From positions 20,270 to 84,269 of the forward strand of contig NZ_JAAKZC010000008.1 of the NCBI RefSeq assembly GCF_015230015.1: 64,000 nt of DNA, read 5' to 3'. Below the pieces are notes generated by a model. It was not told where the DNA came from. It ran no database searches and was given only the letters and a program-made list of their open reading frames with translations. The stretch comes from Campylobacter concisus. Its GTDB lineage: Bacteria; Campylobacterota; Campylobacteria; Campylobacterales; Campylobacteraceae. A program made the translations under genes and the position numbers. This document shows positions 9,023-25,726 of the stretch, piece after piece. Every line of letters begins with the position of its first letter. Within the stretch, counting starts at the first letter, position 1.

Positions 9023-9519
9023 TGCAAAAGTCAGCTAGTTTTGAGCGAAATTTTAGCGAATATCAAATTTCAAGAGCAAAACTGGCTGATGAATTTGTCA
9101 TTGTAAATGATGGCAAAATATGCGATCTAATCGGAAGAGAGGTCGTTAAATTTCTCTTTAAAGACTGTGAAAAAAGCTTTGATGAGATGATGAATTTAAA
9201 AAGAGAAGAGCATATTAGCTTAGCTGGACTAAAGATGGAAGATGAGCTAGTAAGCAGCATTAAGATATCAATTAGTGGCTACGATGAAAATAGTGATAGC
9301 TTGGACTTTGATCTAAATTTGCTATCTCTTAGTGTGCCATATAGATACGCCATATCAAATGGTTGTTTTGAGATGAGTATATTTTTAAAAGAGAGTAGGG
9401 AAGTGGTTGAGAAATTCTTATCTACTTTTAGCTATAAATTTGAGGCAAATAGTGGCAAGGAGCGCCACGTGATCGTTTTCGTAAATGAGTCAAAAATTTA
9501 CGAGCAAACCTATATGTGA
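9022..9519 (+). CDS. Unknown cytoplasmic protein of the Lap-type operon
   Basis: I do not recognise this 165-residue protein. It has no signal peptide and no membrane segment, is rich in Lys, Glu and Ser, and has a repeated pattern of charged strands. It overlaps the stop of the HlyD-like gene by 1 base and is followed after 11 bases by the LuxR-type regulator, so it is cotranscribed with the secretion genes. Two Cys residues (about 34 and 49) are the only ones near the N-terminus. A role in adhesin secretion or in signalling to the regulator is inferred from position alone. Confidence 0.75.
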   Translation: MQKSASFERNFSEYQISRAKLADEFVIVNDGKICDLIGREVVKFLFKDCEKSFDEMMNLKREEHISLAGLKMEDELVSSIKISISGYDENSDSLDFDLNLLSLSVPYRYAISNGCFEMSIFLKESREVVEKFLSTFSYKFEANSGKERHVIVFVNESKIYEQTYM

Positions 9520-9530
9520 TATAAGGAAAT

Positions 9531-10172
9531 ATGGTTATGAATGTGGTTTTTTTTACTCAAAATGGTTCGCTTAATAATCTTTGGCGAGGATATTTTTCAG
9601 ATGACGATGTGAAATTTACTCACAATAAAAAGGATTTTTTTGCAAATTTAAACGACGAGGTTGATATCGTCGGTATCGATACAAACGCTTTTAAAGATAG
9701 CCTTGATGAAAATATTAAAACGATTCATGAAAGTTTTCCAAATGTAAAATGTCTAATCCTTGCAAACGAACCAAAATTTAGTGAAGGCAAACATCTGCTA
9801 GCTCTTGGCGTTAAAGGATACGCAAACTCACACATGAGAAAAACGCACTTTGAAGATGCCTTTGAGACGATTTTAAATGGCAAAGTTTGGCTTTATCCAG
9901 AATTTATCCAAGCGATGATCGGAGAGCTAACTGGCTCATATATAAATAATGAAGGTGAAACTTTGGAGAAAAAGTCTGATCTAAGCGAGCTTAGCTCGCG
10001 CGAAAAAGAGATCGCAAACTTAATCTATCAAGGTCTAACAAACAATGAAATTTCAGAGCAAACAGGCATTACTTTAAGGACAGTAAAGGCGCATACTACG
10101 TCGATTTACAGCAAGCTAAATGTGAAAGATAGAATAGGTCTTGTACTTTTGATGAAGCAACTACATGCGTAA
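9531..10172 (+). CDS. LuxR/NarL-type transcriptional regulator
   Basis: 213 residues: an N-terminal receiver-like domain (about 1-120) and a C-terminal LuxR/GerE helix-turn-helix (about 148-210) with SSREKEIANLIYQGLTNNEI and TVKAHTTSIYSKL. Asp50 in DIVGID sits where a phosphoacceptor would be, but the acidic pair expected after strand 1 is missing (NVVFFTQNG), so phosphorylation is doubtful. CsgD, a matrix regulator, has a similar build. AAGGA is 3 bases before ATG 9531 and 9 bases before ATG 9537, so either start is possible. It overlaps the second lapG-like gene by 8 bases. Confidence 0.85.
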   Translation: MVMNVVFFTQNGSLNNLWRGYFSDDDVKFTHNKKDFFANLNDEVDIVGIDTNAFKDSLDENIKTIHESFPNVKCLILANEPKFSEGKHLLALGVKGYANSHMRKTHFEDAFETILNGKVWLYPEFIQAMIGELTGSYINNEGETLEKKSDLSELSSREKEIANLIYQGLTNNEISEQTGITLRTVKAHTTSIYSKLNVKDRIGLVLLMKQLHA

Positions 10173-10791
10173 AATTTTGCTTCTTTTGTTTTTTATCTCT
10201 TCTCTTTTTGCAAATAATTTTGAAATTTCTCCAAAAAATATATCTCAATGTAAAAATCAAATTTGCAAAAATATCTTAAATCACTATGCAAATTTTATGA
10301 AAAAAATAGAACACGAAAGTTTTATAAGAAAGCTAGAGCTTATAAATTCATACTTAAATTCTTTAATGCCAAGATATGATGACTTTTACAATACAAATGT
10401 CGATGTGTGGAGCACTAGGGGCGAGTTTTTAAGGCGAGGTGGCGGAGACTGCGAAGAGTACGCGATATCAAAACGCGATAGCCTAAAAGATCTTGGCGTG
10501 GATAACCAAAAATGTCTTCTAGTCGTTCAGGAAAAAAACACAAAAAAATATCATATGGTGCTAGCTGTTTGGGAAAATTTACACAAAGAGCCTTTAATAC
10601 TGGACAATCTAAGCTTTAGAGTTTTGCCGCTTTCGAAGCGTTATGACCTTGTGCCAGAGTATTGTTTGATGGATGGAAAATATTTTAAGATAAAAAAAGA
10701 TGGCATAAATTTAGAGCCCGTAAATATAAGAATGCAAACTTACGAAAATTTGATAAAGAAGGAAAAAGAAGAGAAATTTTGGAAGAATTAA
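10165..10791 (+). CDS. Second LapG-like transglutaminase-like cysteine protease
   Basis: A second BTLCP protein of 208 residues, diverged from the first but with the full triad: Cys96 in GDCEEY, His130 in YHMVLAVW and Asp147 in LILDN. A signal peptide (about 1-16, ending LFA) sends it to the periplasm. It is the last gene of the Lap-type locus and overlaps the regulator gene by 8 bases. It may cut a second adhesin or act on the same adhesin under other conditions; the sequence does not decide this. Its stop codon overlaps that of the convergent small gene. Confidence 0.85.
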   Translation: MRKILLLLFFISSLFANNFEISPKNISQCKNQICKNILNHYANFMKKIEHESFIRKLELINSYLNSLMPRYDDFYNTNVDVWSTRGEFLRRGGGDCEEYAISKRDSLKDLGVDNQKCLLVVQEKNTKKYHMVLAVWENLHKEPLILDNLSFRVLPLSKRYDLVPEYCLMDGKYFKIKKDGINLEPVNIRMQTYENLIKKEKEEKFWKN

Positions 10792-10797
10792 TCTTCC
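10781..10797. terminator. Short hairpin spanning two convergent stop codons
   Basis: GGAAGA and TCTTCC form a 6-bp stem around ATTAA, which holds both the TAA of the upstream gene and, on the other strand, the TAA of the 82-residue gene. There is no T-run, so it is at best a weak bidirectional stop or an mRNA end stabiliser. Confidence 0.35.
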
Positions 10798-11036
10798 AAG
10801 TCGATGTCTATTTTTTCAACATTTGTTGTAATATCTTTGGTGTTTTTCTCAATGTTGTGTTTATTTTTCTCGATTAGTGATCTGTTTTGACCTATAAGGT
10901 CTCTATTTTCTTTGATGCCATCACTGTTTTGCTCGATCATTTTACTTAACGTTGCTATCTTTTTTTCATAGCGGATCATTAAGAAGTAGATCACATAAAT
11001 TAGCAGTAAAATTACCGCCCAAGGTAAAAATTGCAT
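10788..11036 (-). CDS. Small membrane-anchored coiled-coil protein with IxxN heptads
   Basis: 82 residues, no family recognised. An N-terminal membrane helix (about 5-21, AVILLLIYVIYFLM) is followed by a short basic stretch and then a strict 7-residue repeat from 34 to the end. Ile stands at 34, 41, 48, 55, 62, 69 and 76, and Asn three residues later in six of the seven heptads. Asn at the d position is a feature of trimeric coiled coils such as adhesin stalks. A longer frame reaching 11213 exists, but the start at 11036 has a purine-rich AAAGGATTTAAT before it and gives a sensible topology. It converges on the Lap locus. Confidence 0.7.
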   Translation of the reverse strand: MQFLPWAVILLLIYVIYFLMIRYEKKIATLSKMIEQNSDGIKENRDLIGQNRSLIEKNKHNIEKNTKDITTNVEKIDIDLED

Positions 11037-11245
11037 ATTAAATCCTTTGTAATTTTTCGTAATTATAGAAATTTTAGCTTTTAAAAAAAATAAAACTATG
11101 AAAATATGAAATTTTATATATGTAAAATTTATCTTTGATTTTTGGTAAAAGGGGCTCAGATTAGTGGGCTGTTTTTGAATTTTGTTATAAATTTTATAAA
11201 TTTTTGATTGCAAAAAAATTAGATGAAATATTTTTCAAAATCTTC

Positions 11246-11274
11246 TTGACTTTTATTTTATTTTGGGCTATAAT
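11246..11274 (+). promoter_or_regulatory. Consensus promoter of the tRNA-tuf operon
   Basis: TTGACT (11246-11251) and TATAAT (11269-11274) are separated by exactly 17 bases, 21 bases before the first tRNA. A near-perfect -35 is rare in Campylobacter and suits strong, growth-linked transcription of tRNA and EF-Tu genes. Confidence 0.8.
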
Positions 11275-11294
11275 TGCCACTTCACAAAACAGGT

Positions 11295-11370
11295 GCTGGT
11301 GTAGCTCAGTTGGTAGAGCTACTGCCTTGTAAGCAGTGGGTCGGCGGTTCAAGTCCGTTCACCAGCTCCA
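11295..11370 (+). tRNA. tRNA-Thr (TGT)
   Basis: 76 bases with encoded CCA. The acceptor GCTGGTG pairs with CACCAGC, the T loop is GTTCAAGTC and the anticodon loop is CTTGTAA, giving TGT. First of four tRNAs before tuf. Confidence 0.97.
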
Positions 11371-11422
11371 TTTTGTAACAGTGTTTGACCAGAAAATACC
11401 AAAATAACTTATTAATGTTTAA

Positions 11423-11507
<85 letters not shown>

Positions 11508-11514
11508 TTGTTAT

Positions 11515-11591
11515 GCGGGAGTAGCTCAGTTGGCTAGAGCATCAGCCTTCCAAGCTGAGGGTCGCGGGTTCGAGCCCCGTTTCCCGCTCCA
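11515..11591 (+). tRNA. tRNA-Gly (TCC)
   Basis: 77 bases. The acceptor GCGGGAG pairs with the TTCCCGC arm with a G-T pair, CCA is encoded, and the anticodon loop CTTCCAA gives TCC. Confidence 0.97.
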
Positions 11592-11715
11592 AAATTTGGG
11601 AAAGTAAACTGGGAGCTGTATCTAGATTTTACTAAACACAGTTATTCCATCTTTATTTTCATGAATTTTTAGTTGTTTGTATGTTGATTAAAATCATCTC
11701 AGCCAAGCGTTTTTC

Positions 11716-11790
<75 letters not shown>

Positions 11791-11862
11791 CTGGTTTATA
11801 TGATTTTATATTACTATACGAATTTGAATTAGATAAAGACACATATCATAACGGAGGAAAAG

Positions 11863-13062
11863 ATGGCTAAAGAAAAATTTTCACGCAACAAGCCACACGT
11901 AAACATAGGCACTATCGGTCACGTTGACCATGGTAAAACTACTTTAACAGCTGCAATATCTGCTGTTCTTTCACGCAAAGGTCTTGCTGAGCTAAAAGAT
12001 TATGATAATATTGATAATGCTCCAGAAGAGAAAGAGCGTGGTATTACAATTGCTACTTCACACATTGAGTATGAGACAGAAAAACGTCACTATGCTCACG
12101 TTGACTGCCCAGGTCACGCCGACTATGTAAAAAATATGATTACAGGTGCTGCTCAAATGGACGGCGCTATTCTTGTTGTTTCTGCAGCAGACGGCCCAAT
12201 GCCACAAACTAGAGAGCACATCTTGCTATCTCGCCAAGTTGGTGTTCCTTACATTGTTGTTTTCATGAACAAAGCAGATATGGTTGATGACGCTGAGTTA
12301 CTTGAACTAGTTGAAATGGAAATTCGCGAACTACTTAACGAGTATAACTTCCCAGGTGATGATACTCCGATAGTTTCTGGTTCAGCACTTAAAGCTCTTG
12401 AAGAGGCAAAAGCTGGACAAGATGGTGAATGGTCAGCAAAAATTATGGAACTAATGGATGCAGTTGATAGCTATATCCCAACTCCAGTTCGTGCTACAGA
12501 TAAAGATCTTCTTATGCCAATCGAAGACGTTTTCTCAATCTCAGGTCGTGGTACAGTTGTAACAGGTAGAATTGAGAAAGGTGTTGTTAAAGTTGGTGAC
12601 ACTATAGAAATCGTTGGTATCAAACCTACACAAACAACAACAGTTACTGGTGTTGAGATGTTTAGAAAAGAGATGGATCAAGGTGAAGCTGGTGATAACG
12701 TTGGTGTTCTTCTTCGTGGTACTAAAAAAGAAGACGTTGAACGTGGTATGGTTCTTTGCAAACCTAAATCAATTACTCCTCACACAAAATTTGAGGGTGA
12801 GGTGTATATCCTAACTAAAGAAGAGGGTGGTCGCCATACTCCTTTCTTTAACAACTATAGACCACAATTCTACGTAAGAACAACTGACGTTACTGGTTCT
12901 ATTACATTACCAGAAGGCACAGAGATGGTTATGCCAGGTGATAACGTAAGAATTTCTGTTGAGCTTATAGCTCCAGTTGCACTTGAAGAAGGTACTCGTT
13001 TTGCTATCCGTGAAGGTGGTAGAACTGTTGGTTCAGGTGTTGTTTCAAAAATACTTGGTTAA
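11863..13062 (+). CDS. tuf: Elongation factor Tu
   Basis: GTPase that brings aminoacyl-tRNA to the ribosome. The 399-residue product has the P-loop [17 protein letters not shown], the NKAD guanine motif and both beta-barrel domains ending in [10 protein letters not shown]. The start follows a strong GGAGGA. It sits directly after four tRNAs in the order of the E. coli tufB operon. No tuf lies next to fusA in this window, so this may be the only copy. Codon use is strongly biased, as expected for a highly expressed gene. Confidence 0.98.
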   Translation: MAKEKFSRNKPHVNIGTIGHVDHGKTTLTAAISAVLSRKGLAELKDYDNIDNAPEEKERGITIATSHIEYETEKRHYAHVDCPGHADYVKNMITGAAQMDGAILVVSAADGPMPQTREHILLSRQVGVPYIVVFMNKADMVDDAELLELVEMEIRELLNEYNFPGDDTPIVSGSALKALEEAKAGQDGEWSAKIMELMDAVDSYIPTPVRATDKDLLMPIEDVFSISGRGTVVTGRIEKGVVKVGDTIEIVGIKPTQTTTVTGVEMFRKEMDQGEAGDNVGVLLRGTKKEDVERGMVLCKPKSITPHTKFEGEVYILTKEEGGRHTPFFNNYRPQFYVRTTDVTGSITLPEGTEMVMPGDNVRISVELIAPVALEEGTRFAIREGGRTVGSGVVSKILG

Positions 13063-13075
13063 TTTATAAAATTAT

Positions 13076-13100
13076 GCCAAAGGGGAAACCCTTTGGCTTT
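13076..13100 (+). terminator. Hairpin after tuf
   Basis: A 9-bp stem GCCAAAGGG/CCCTTTGGC with a GAAA tetraloop is followed by TTTCT. It is a likely partial terminator between tuf and rpmG, with the downstream genes reached by read-through or from another start. Confidence 0.7.
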
Positions 13101-13115
13101 CTATAAGGAATATAT

Positions 13116-13274
13116 ATGAGAATTAAAATCGGTTTAAAATGCTCTGAGTGTGGTGATATCAATTATACTACTACAAAAAACAGCAAAACCACTACAGATA
13201 AGGTTGAGCTCAAAAAATATTGCCCAAGATTAAAAAAACATACTGTTCATAAAGAAGTTAAGTTAAAAAGCTAA
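13116..13274 (+). CDS. rpmG: 50S ribosomal protein L33
   Basis: 52-residue large-subunit protein. [13 protein letters not shown] and [14 protein letters not shown] are typical of L33. It has one CxxC pair (residues 9 and 12) and only a single later cysteine, so the zinc ribbon is incomplete, as in other Campylobacterota. AAGGA lies 7 bases before the ATG. It is placed between tuf and tRNA-Trp. Confidence 0.95.
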   Translation: MRIKIGLKCSECGDINYTTTKNSKTTTDKVELKKYCPRLKKHTVHKEVKLKS

Positions 13275-13293
13275 TTAAGAATAAGTAGCTATT

Positions 13294-13369
13294 AGGGCAA
13301 TAGCTCCAACGGTAGAGCGCTGGATTCCAAATCCAATGGTTGGGGGTTCGAATCCCTCTTGCCCTGCCA
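13294..13369 (+). tRNA. tRNA-Trp (CCA)
   Basis: 76 bases. AGGGCAA pairs with TTGCCCT, the 3' CCA is encoded, and the anticodon is CCA within GATTCCAAATC. Located between rpmG and secE, a common bacterial position. Confidence 0.97.
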
Positions 13370-13386
13370 CAATTAAGGTTAAGATT

Positions 13387-13566
13387 ATGGAAAAATTTAT
13401 AAATTATATAAAGCTATCTAAATTGGAAATAATGAAAGTTATCTTTCCTACTAAAGAACAAATTAGAAATGCTTTTATTGCAGTTTTTATCGTGGTCGCT
13501 GTTGTTTCACTTTTTTTAGCTCTTGTTGATGTTGTTATGTCCTTTGTTCTTTCTAAAGTTATATAG
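13387..13566 (+). CDS. secE: Preprotein translocase subunit SecE
   Basis: 59-residue short form of the SecYEG clamp subunit, with one amphipathic stretch (KVIFPTKEQIRNAF) and one membrane helix (about 30-55). The ATG at 13387 is chosen; an upstream in-frame start at 13336 would run through tRNA-Trp. nusG follows 14 bases later, the usual pairing. Confidence 0.95.
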   Translation: MEKFINYIKLSKLEIMKVIFPTKEQIRNAFIAVFIVVAVVSLFLALVDVVMSFVLSKVI

Positions 13567-13580
13567 GGTAAGGAAAAATA

Positions 13581-14111
13581 ATGTCACATAAATGGTATGC
13601 TATACAAACTTACGCTGGTAGCGAAATGGCAGTAAAAAGAGGAATTGAAAATTTAGTTAGAGATCACGGTATCGAAGATCAACTAAAAGAAGTTATAGTT
13701 CCTACAGAAGACGTAATAGAGATAAAAAACGGTAAGCAAAAAATTAATGAAAGAACTCTTTATCCTGGATATGCTTTTGCATGTTTAGATCTTGATACAG
13801 CTCTTTGGCATAAGATTCAGTCTTTACCAAAGGTTGGACGTTTTATTGGTGAGGCAAAAAAGCCTACGCCATTGACTGAAAAAGATATAAATACTATCTT
13901 GGAGAAAGTTCAAAAAAGAGCGGCACCAAAACCTAAAATATTTTTTGAGGATGGTGAAAGTGTTCGCATAACAGAAGGTCCTTTTGCTAACTTTACAGGT
14001 ATCGTTGAAGAATACGATATGATACATGGTAAGCTTAGACTCAATGTTTCTATTTTTGGTAGAAGTACCCCTGTTGATATTTTGTATTCACAAGTTGAGA
14101 AGATAATTTAA
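13581..14111 (+). CDS. nusG: Transcription termination/antitermination factor NusG
   Basis: 176 residues. The NGN domain starts [11 protein letters not shown], has [10 protein letters not shown], and a C-terminal KOW domain contains [15 protein letters not shown]. It binds RNA polymerase, links it to the ribosome or Rho, and helps rRNA antitermination. It is followed after 10 bases by rplK. Confidence 0.97.
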   Translation: MSHKWYAIQTYAGSEMAVKRGIENLVRDHGIEDQLKEVIVPTEDVIEIKNGKQKINERTLYPGYAFACLDLDTALWHKIQSLPKVGRFIGEAKKPTPLTEKDINTILEKVQKRAAPKPKIFFEDGESVRITEGPFANFTGIVEEYDMIHGKLRLNVSIFGRSTPVDILYSQVEKII

Positions 14112-14121
14112 GGAGCAAGAA

Positions 14122-14547
14122 ATGGCTAAAAAAGTTATAGGTGAAATAAAATTACAAATTGCCGCAACAAAAGCAAATCCTAGCCCGCCAGTTGGTCCAG
14201 CATTAGGACAAAAGGGCGTTAATATTATGGAATTTTGTAAAGCCTTTAATGAAAAAACAAAAGATATGGTTGGATTTAATATCCCGGTCGTTATAACAGT
14301 TTATGCTGATAAAAGTTTTACATTTATCACAAAGCAACCACCTGCTACAGACCTTATTAAGAAGGCTGCGGGTATAACAAAAGGAACAGACAATCCTTTA
14401 AAAAATAAAGTAGGTAAATTAACAAAAGCTCAAGTTTTAGAAATTGTTGAGAAAAAACTTGTTGATTTAAATACAAATGATAAAGAGCAAGCAGCTAAGA
14501 TTATTGCTGGTTCAGCTCGTTCAATGGGTGTCGAAGTAGTAGACTAA
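14122..14547 (+). CDS. rplK: 50S ribosomal protein L11
   Basis: 141 residues, the standard length. [21 protein letters not shown] and the C-terminal GSARSMG rRNA-binding segment are present. Part of the GTPase-associated centre of the ribosome. AAGGAG lies 6 bases before the ATG. Confidence 0.98.
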   Translation: MAKKVIGEIKLQIAATKANPSPPVGPALGQKGVNIMEFCKAFNEKTKDMVGFNIPVVITVYADKSFTFITKQPPATDLIKKAAGITKGTDNPLKNKVGKLTKAQVLEIVEKKLVDLNTNDKEQAAKIIAGSARSMGVEVVD

Positions 14548-14606
14548 AACCTTTACCGTCAGGTTGATTTTCAAAAGACGGAAGCAATTTATATGCGGAG
14601 AAATTT

Positions 14607-15308
14607 ATGGGAAAAACTAGTAAGAGATTTCAAGAATTGCTCAAAAAAGTAGAGCAAGATAAAATTTATAACCTTAGCGAGGCTATCGATACTGTTAAAA
14701 CTCTAGCTTCTGCTAAATTTAATGAGACAGTTGAGATTGCATTGAAATTAAATGTTGATCCAAGACATGCTGATCAAATGGTTCGTGGTTCAGTTGTTTT
14801 ACCAGCTGGCACAGGCAAAGTTGTAAGAGTTGCTGTTATAGCAAAAGATGCTAAAGCTGATGAGGCAAAAGCTGCTGGTGCTGACATAGTTGGTGCTGAT
14901 GATCTAGTTGAGGATATCCAAAAAGGTATAATGAACTTTGATGTTCTTATAGCTACTCCAAATTTAATGGGTCTTGTAGGTAAAGTTGGTAGAATTTTAG
15001 GACCTAAAGGTTTAATGCCAAATCCAAAAACTGAAACAGTTACAATGGATGTTGCACAAGCTGTTAATAATGCAAAAAGTGGACAAGTAAATTTCCGTGT
15101 TGATAAGCAAGGAAATATACATGCAGGTCTTGGTAAGGTCAATTTTACTAAAGAGCAATTAAATGAAAATATTTCAACATTTATTAAAGCTATTAATAAG
15201 CATAAACCTGCGACTGCAAAAGGTAGATATGTAAAAAATGCTTCATTGTCTTTAACAATGAGCCCTTCTGTAACTCTTGATACTCAAGAAGTTATGGATT
15301 TAAAATAA
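14607..15308 (+). CDS. rplA: 50S ribosomal protein L1
   Basis: 233 residues, the standard length. L1-stalk protein with [13 protein letters not shown] and the N-terminal [11 protein letters not shown] typical of the family. In many bacteria it represses its own rplKA message; the 59-base gap before it has short inverted segments, but I could not assign an operator. Confidence 0.98.
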   Translation: MGKTSKRFQELLKKVEQDKIYNLSEAIDTVKTLASAKFNETVEIALKLNVDPRHADQMVRGSVVLPAGTGKVVRVAVIAKDAKADEAKAAGADIVGADDLVEDIQKGIMNFDVLIATPNLMGLVGKVGRILGPKGLMPNPKTETVTMDVAQAVNNAKSGQVNFRVDKQGNIHAGLGKVNFTKEQLNENISTFIKAINKHKPATAKGRYVKNASLSLTMSPSVTLDTQEVMDLK

Positions 15309-15411
15309 GAATTTAGAGAAATTTATATCTTAGATTGGAGATAGCCGAGGCCATTGGGCTTAATTGATTCGACCCGCTCTGCTTGAAATTACCGGTCGGA
15401 AAGGAGAAAAA
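15309..15411 (+). promoter_or_regulatory. Leader of rplJL, probable L10 autoregulatory region
   Basis: The 103 bases between rplA and rplJ contain GC-rich blocks (around 15346-15360 and 15373-15400) that stand out from the AT-rich surroundings, ending in AAGGAG 5 bases before the GTG start. In many bacteria this leader binds the L10-L12 complex. I assign it by position and base composition only. Confidence 0.45.
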
Positions 15412-15897
15412 GTGACACGTAACGAAAAAACTGAAGTTGTTGCAAAATTAGAGAGTGAATTTAAAACTGCTGAAGCTATTGTAGTTTGTGACTATCGTGG
15501 TCTTTCAGTTAAAAAACTTGAAGTTTTAAGAAATTCTGCAAAAGAACAAAATGTAAAAGTTCAAGTTATTAAAAATACTCTTGCAAATATTGCTCTTAAA
15601 AATTCTGATAAAGTCGGAATGGAACTCAAAGATACAAATATCTATCTTTGGAGTGAAGATCAATTAGCAGTAACTAAAGTAGCCGCAAAATTTGAAGAGT
15701 CAAATTCTGATTTTTTCAAAATTAAAACAGCTTATATTGATGGCGAAGTTGCAAGCGTTGATAAAGTTAAAGCTCTATCTAAAATGCCTAGCCGTGATGA
15801 GCTTATTGCGATGCTTTTGCAAGTTTGGAATGCGCCAATTCAAAATTTCACAATTGGTTTGAATGCGCTTAAAGAGAAAAAAGAACAATCAGCTTAA
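15412..15897 (+). CDS. rplJ: 50S ribosomal protein L10
   Basis: 161 residues starting [10 protein letters not shown], with [16 protein letters not shown] typical of L10. It forms the base of the ribosomal stalk. GTG 15412 is chosen because AAGGAG ends 5 bases before it; an in-frame TTG at 15364 would add a non-conserved segment from the leader. Confidence 0.95.
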   Translation: MTRNEKTEVVAKLESEFKTAEAIVVCDYRGLSVKKLEVLRNSAKEQNVKVQVIKNTLANIALKNSDKVGMELKDTNIYLWSEDQLAVTKVAAKFEESNSDFFKIKTAYIDGEVASVDKVKALSKMPSRDELIAMLLQVWNAPIQNFTIGLNALKEKKEQSA

Positions 15898-15924
15898 TTA
15901 AATTAAAAATAATAAGGATAAAAA

Positions 15925-16302
15925 ATGGCAATTACAAAAGAAGACGTATTAGAGTTTATATCTAATCTTTCTGTACTTGAACTTAGCGAACTTGTAAAAG
16001 AGTTTGAAGAGAAATTTGGTGTTAGCGCAGCTCCTGTAATGGTAGCTGGCGGTGCAGTTGCTGCAGGCGGTGCAGCTGCTGCTGAAGAAAAAACAGAATT
16101 TAACATTGTTTTGGTTGATTCTGGTGATAAGAAAATCAACGTTATTAAGGTTGTTAGAGCACTTACTGGTCTTGGTCTTAAAGAGGCTAAAGACGCAGTT
16201 GAAGGAACTCCATCTGTTCTTAAAGAAGGCGTTAGCAAAGACGAAGCTGAAGCAGCTAAAAAAGAGCTTGAAGAGGCTGGTGCTAAGGTTGAACTTAAAT
16301 AA
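15925..16302 (+). CDS. rplL: 50S ribosomal protein L7/L12
   Basis: 125 residues: N-terminal dimer domain (about 1-35), an Ala/Gly hinge ([15 protein letters not shown]) and the C-terminal domain with [18 protein letters not shown]. Stalk protein that recruits translation GTPases. AAGGA precedes the ATG. An attenuator hairpin follows before rpoB. Confidence 0.98.
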   Translation: MAITKEDVLEFISNLSVLELSELVKEFEEKFGVSAAPVMVAGGAVAAGGAAAAEEKTEFNIVLVDSGDKKINVIKVVRALTGLGLKEAKDAVEGTPSVLKEGVSKDEAEAAKKELEEAGAKVELK

Positions 16303-16329
16303 TTTTTTATTATTTAGGCTTAATATTTC

Positions 16330-16357
16330 AAGAGAGGGCAGAGGCTCTCTCTTTTTT
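16330..16357 (+). terminator. Attenuator between rplL and rpoB
   Basis: AAGAGAG and CTCTCTT can form a 7-bp stem with several slipped registers, followed by a T-tract (16352-16357). A partial terminator at this place is known in other bacteria and lowers rpoBC output relative to ribosomal protein genes. Confidence 0.65.
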
Positions 16358-16378
16358 AAATTTTAGATGCCTTGTTAA

Positions 16379-25067
<8,689 letters not shown>

Positions 25068-25071
25068 TATA

Positions 25072-25098
25072 TTAAGCCCCGTTTTTGGGGCTTAATTC
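25072..25098 (+). terminator. Terminator of the rpoBC operon
   Basis: Perfect 9-bp stem TTAAGCCCC (25072-25080) and GGGGCTTAA (25087-25095) with loop GTTTTT, just after the rpoC stop. Confidence 0.85.
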
Positions 25099-25200
25099 TC
25101 TTATAAATTTATCCACTTAAATTTAGAAAATTTCAAAATTTACAAGCCGTTAATCAATATTAAATAAAATCCCTAACTAAAAATATGTAACGGAGATATT

Positions 25201-25590
25201 ATGAAAAATGTCGATCTTGGTCTTTTATTTTTGCGTTTAGGCCTTGGAATTTGCCTTTTTATGCACGGCTTTGGCAAAATTTTACACGGGCTTGGCGGCG
25301 TAAAGAGCATTTTAATTGATGCTGGGCTACCTAGTTTTCTGGCATATTTTGCTTATCTTAGCGAGGTTTTGGCCCCTATAATGATCGCTGTTGGCTTTTA
25401 CTCAAGGCTTGGCGCGCTCCTAGTTTTTGGCTCTAGTCTTGTCATTTTGTATTCATATTTTGGTTTATCAAATTTACTTGAACTAACTAATGTAAATGGT
25501 TTTAAAGCAGAGCTTATATATCTTTATATCGCTATATCACTTTGCATCATCTCAACTGGCAGCGGCAAATACGCTATCAAGCAAGACTGA
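25201..25590 (+). CDS. DoxX family membrane protein
   Basis: 129 residues with four membrane helices and the family signature LRLGLGICLFMHGFGKI near the N-terminus, then AYLSEVLAPIMIAVGFYSRLGALL. Members are linked to respiratory or sulfur metabolism, but the precise role is not known. It stands alone, with a ribosome site CGGAG 8 bases before the ATG and a 13-bp inverted repeat after the stop. Confidence 0.88.
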   Translation: MKNVDLGLLFLRLGLGICLFMHGFGKILHGLGGVKSILIDAGLPSFLAYFAYLSEVLAPIMIAVGFYSRLGALLVFGSSLVILYSYFGLSNLLELTNVNGFKAELIYLYIAISLCIISTGSGKYAIKQD

Positions 25591-25593
25591 TCT

Positions 25594-25624
25594 AAATTTA
25601 GCACATATTAAATGTGCTAAATTT
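25594..25624 (+). terminator. Inverted repeat after the DoxX gene
   Basis: Perfect 13-bp arms AAATTTAGCACAT and ATGTGCTAAATTT with loop ATTAA, 4 bases after the stop. No long T-run follows, but its length and position fit a terminator. Confidence 0.6.
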
Positions 25625-25726
25625 TCACACATTTTATTTAAAATTTAAATTTAGTTTATTTTTTTATAACACTTTAAGTTTATTGCCTTTAAATTTGAAA
25701 ATTATCTCAAATTTAAAGGATACACG

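Noticed and set aside
13336..13386. Upstream start for secE
   Set aside because: Lies within tRNA-Trp.
14774..15142. 122-codon open frame on the minus strand within rplA
   Set aside because: It is fully inside the conserved ribosomal L1 gene and has a composition caused by that gene's codon bias; no ribosome site.
15903..16238. 111-codon open frame opposite rplL
   Set aside because: Antisense shadow of L7/L12, with Ala/Ser runs that mirror the Ala/Gly hinge.
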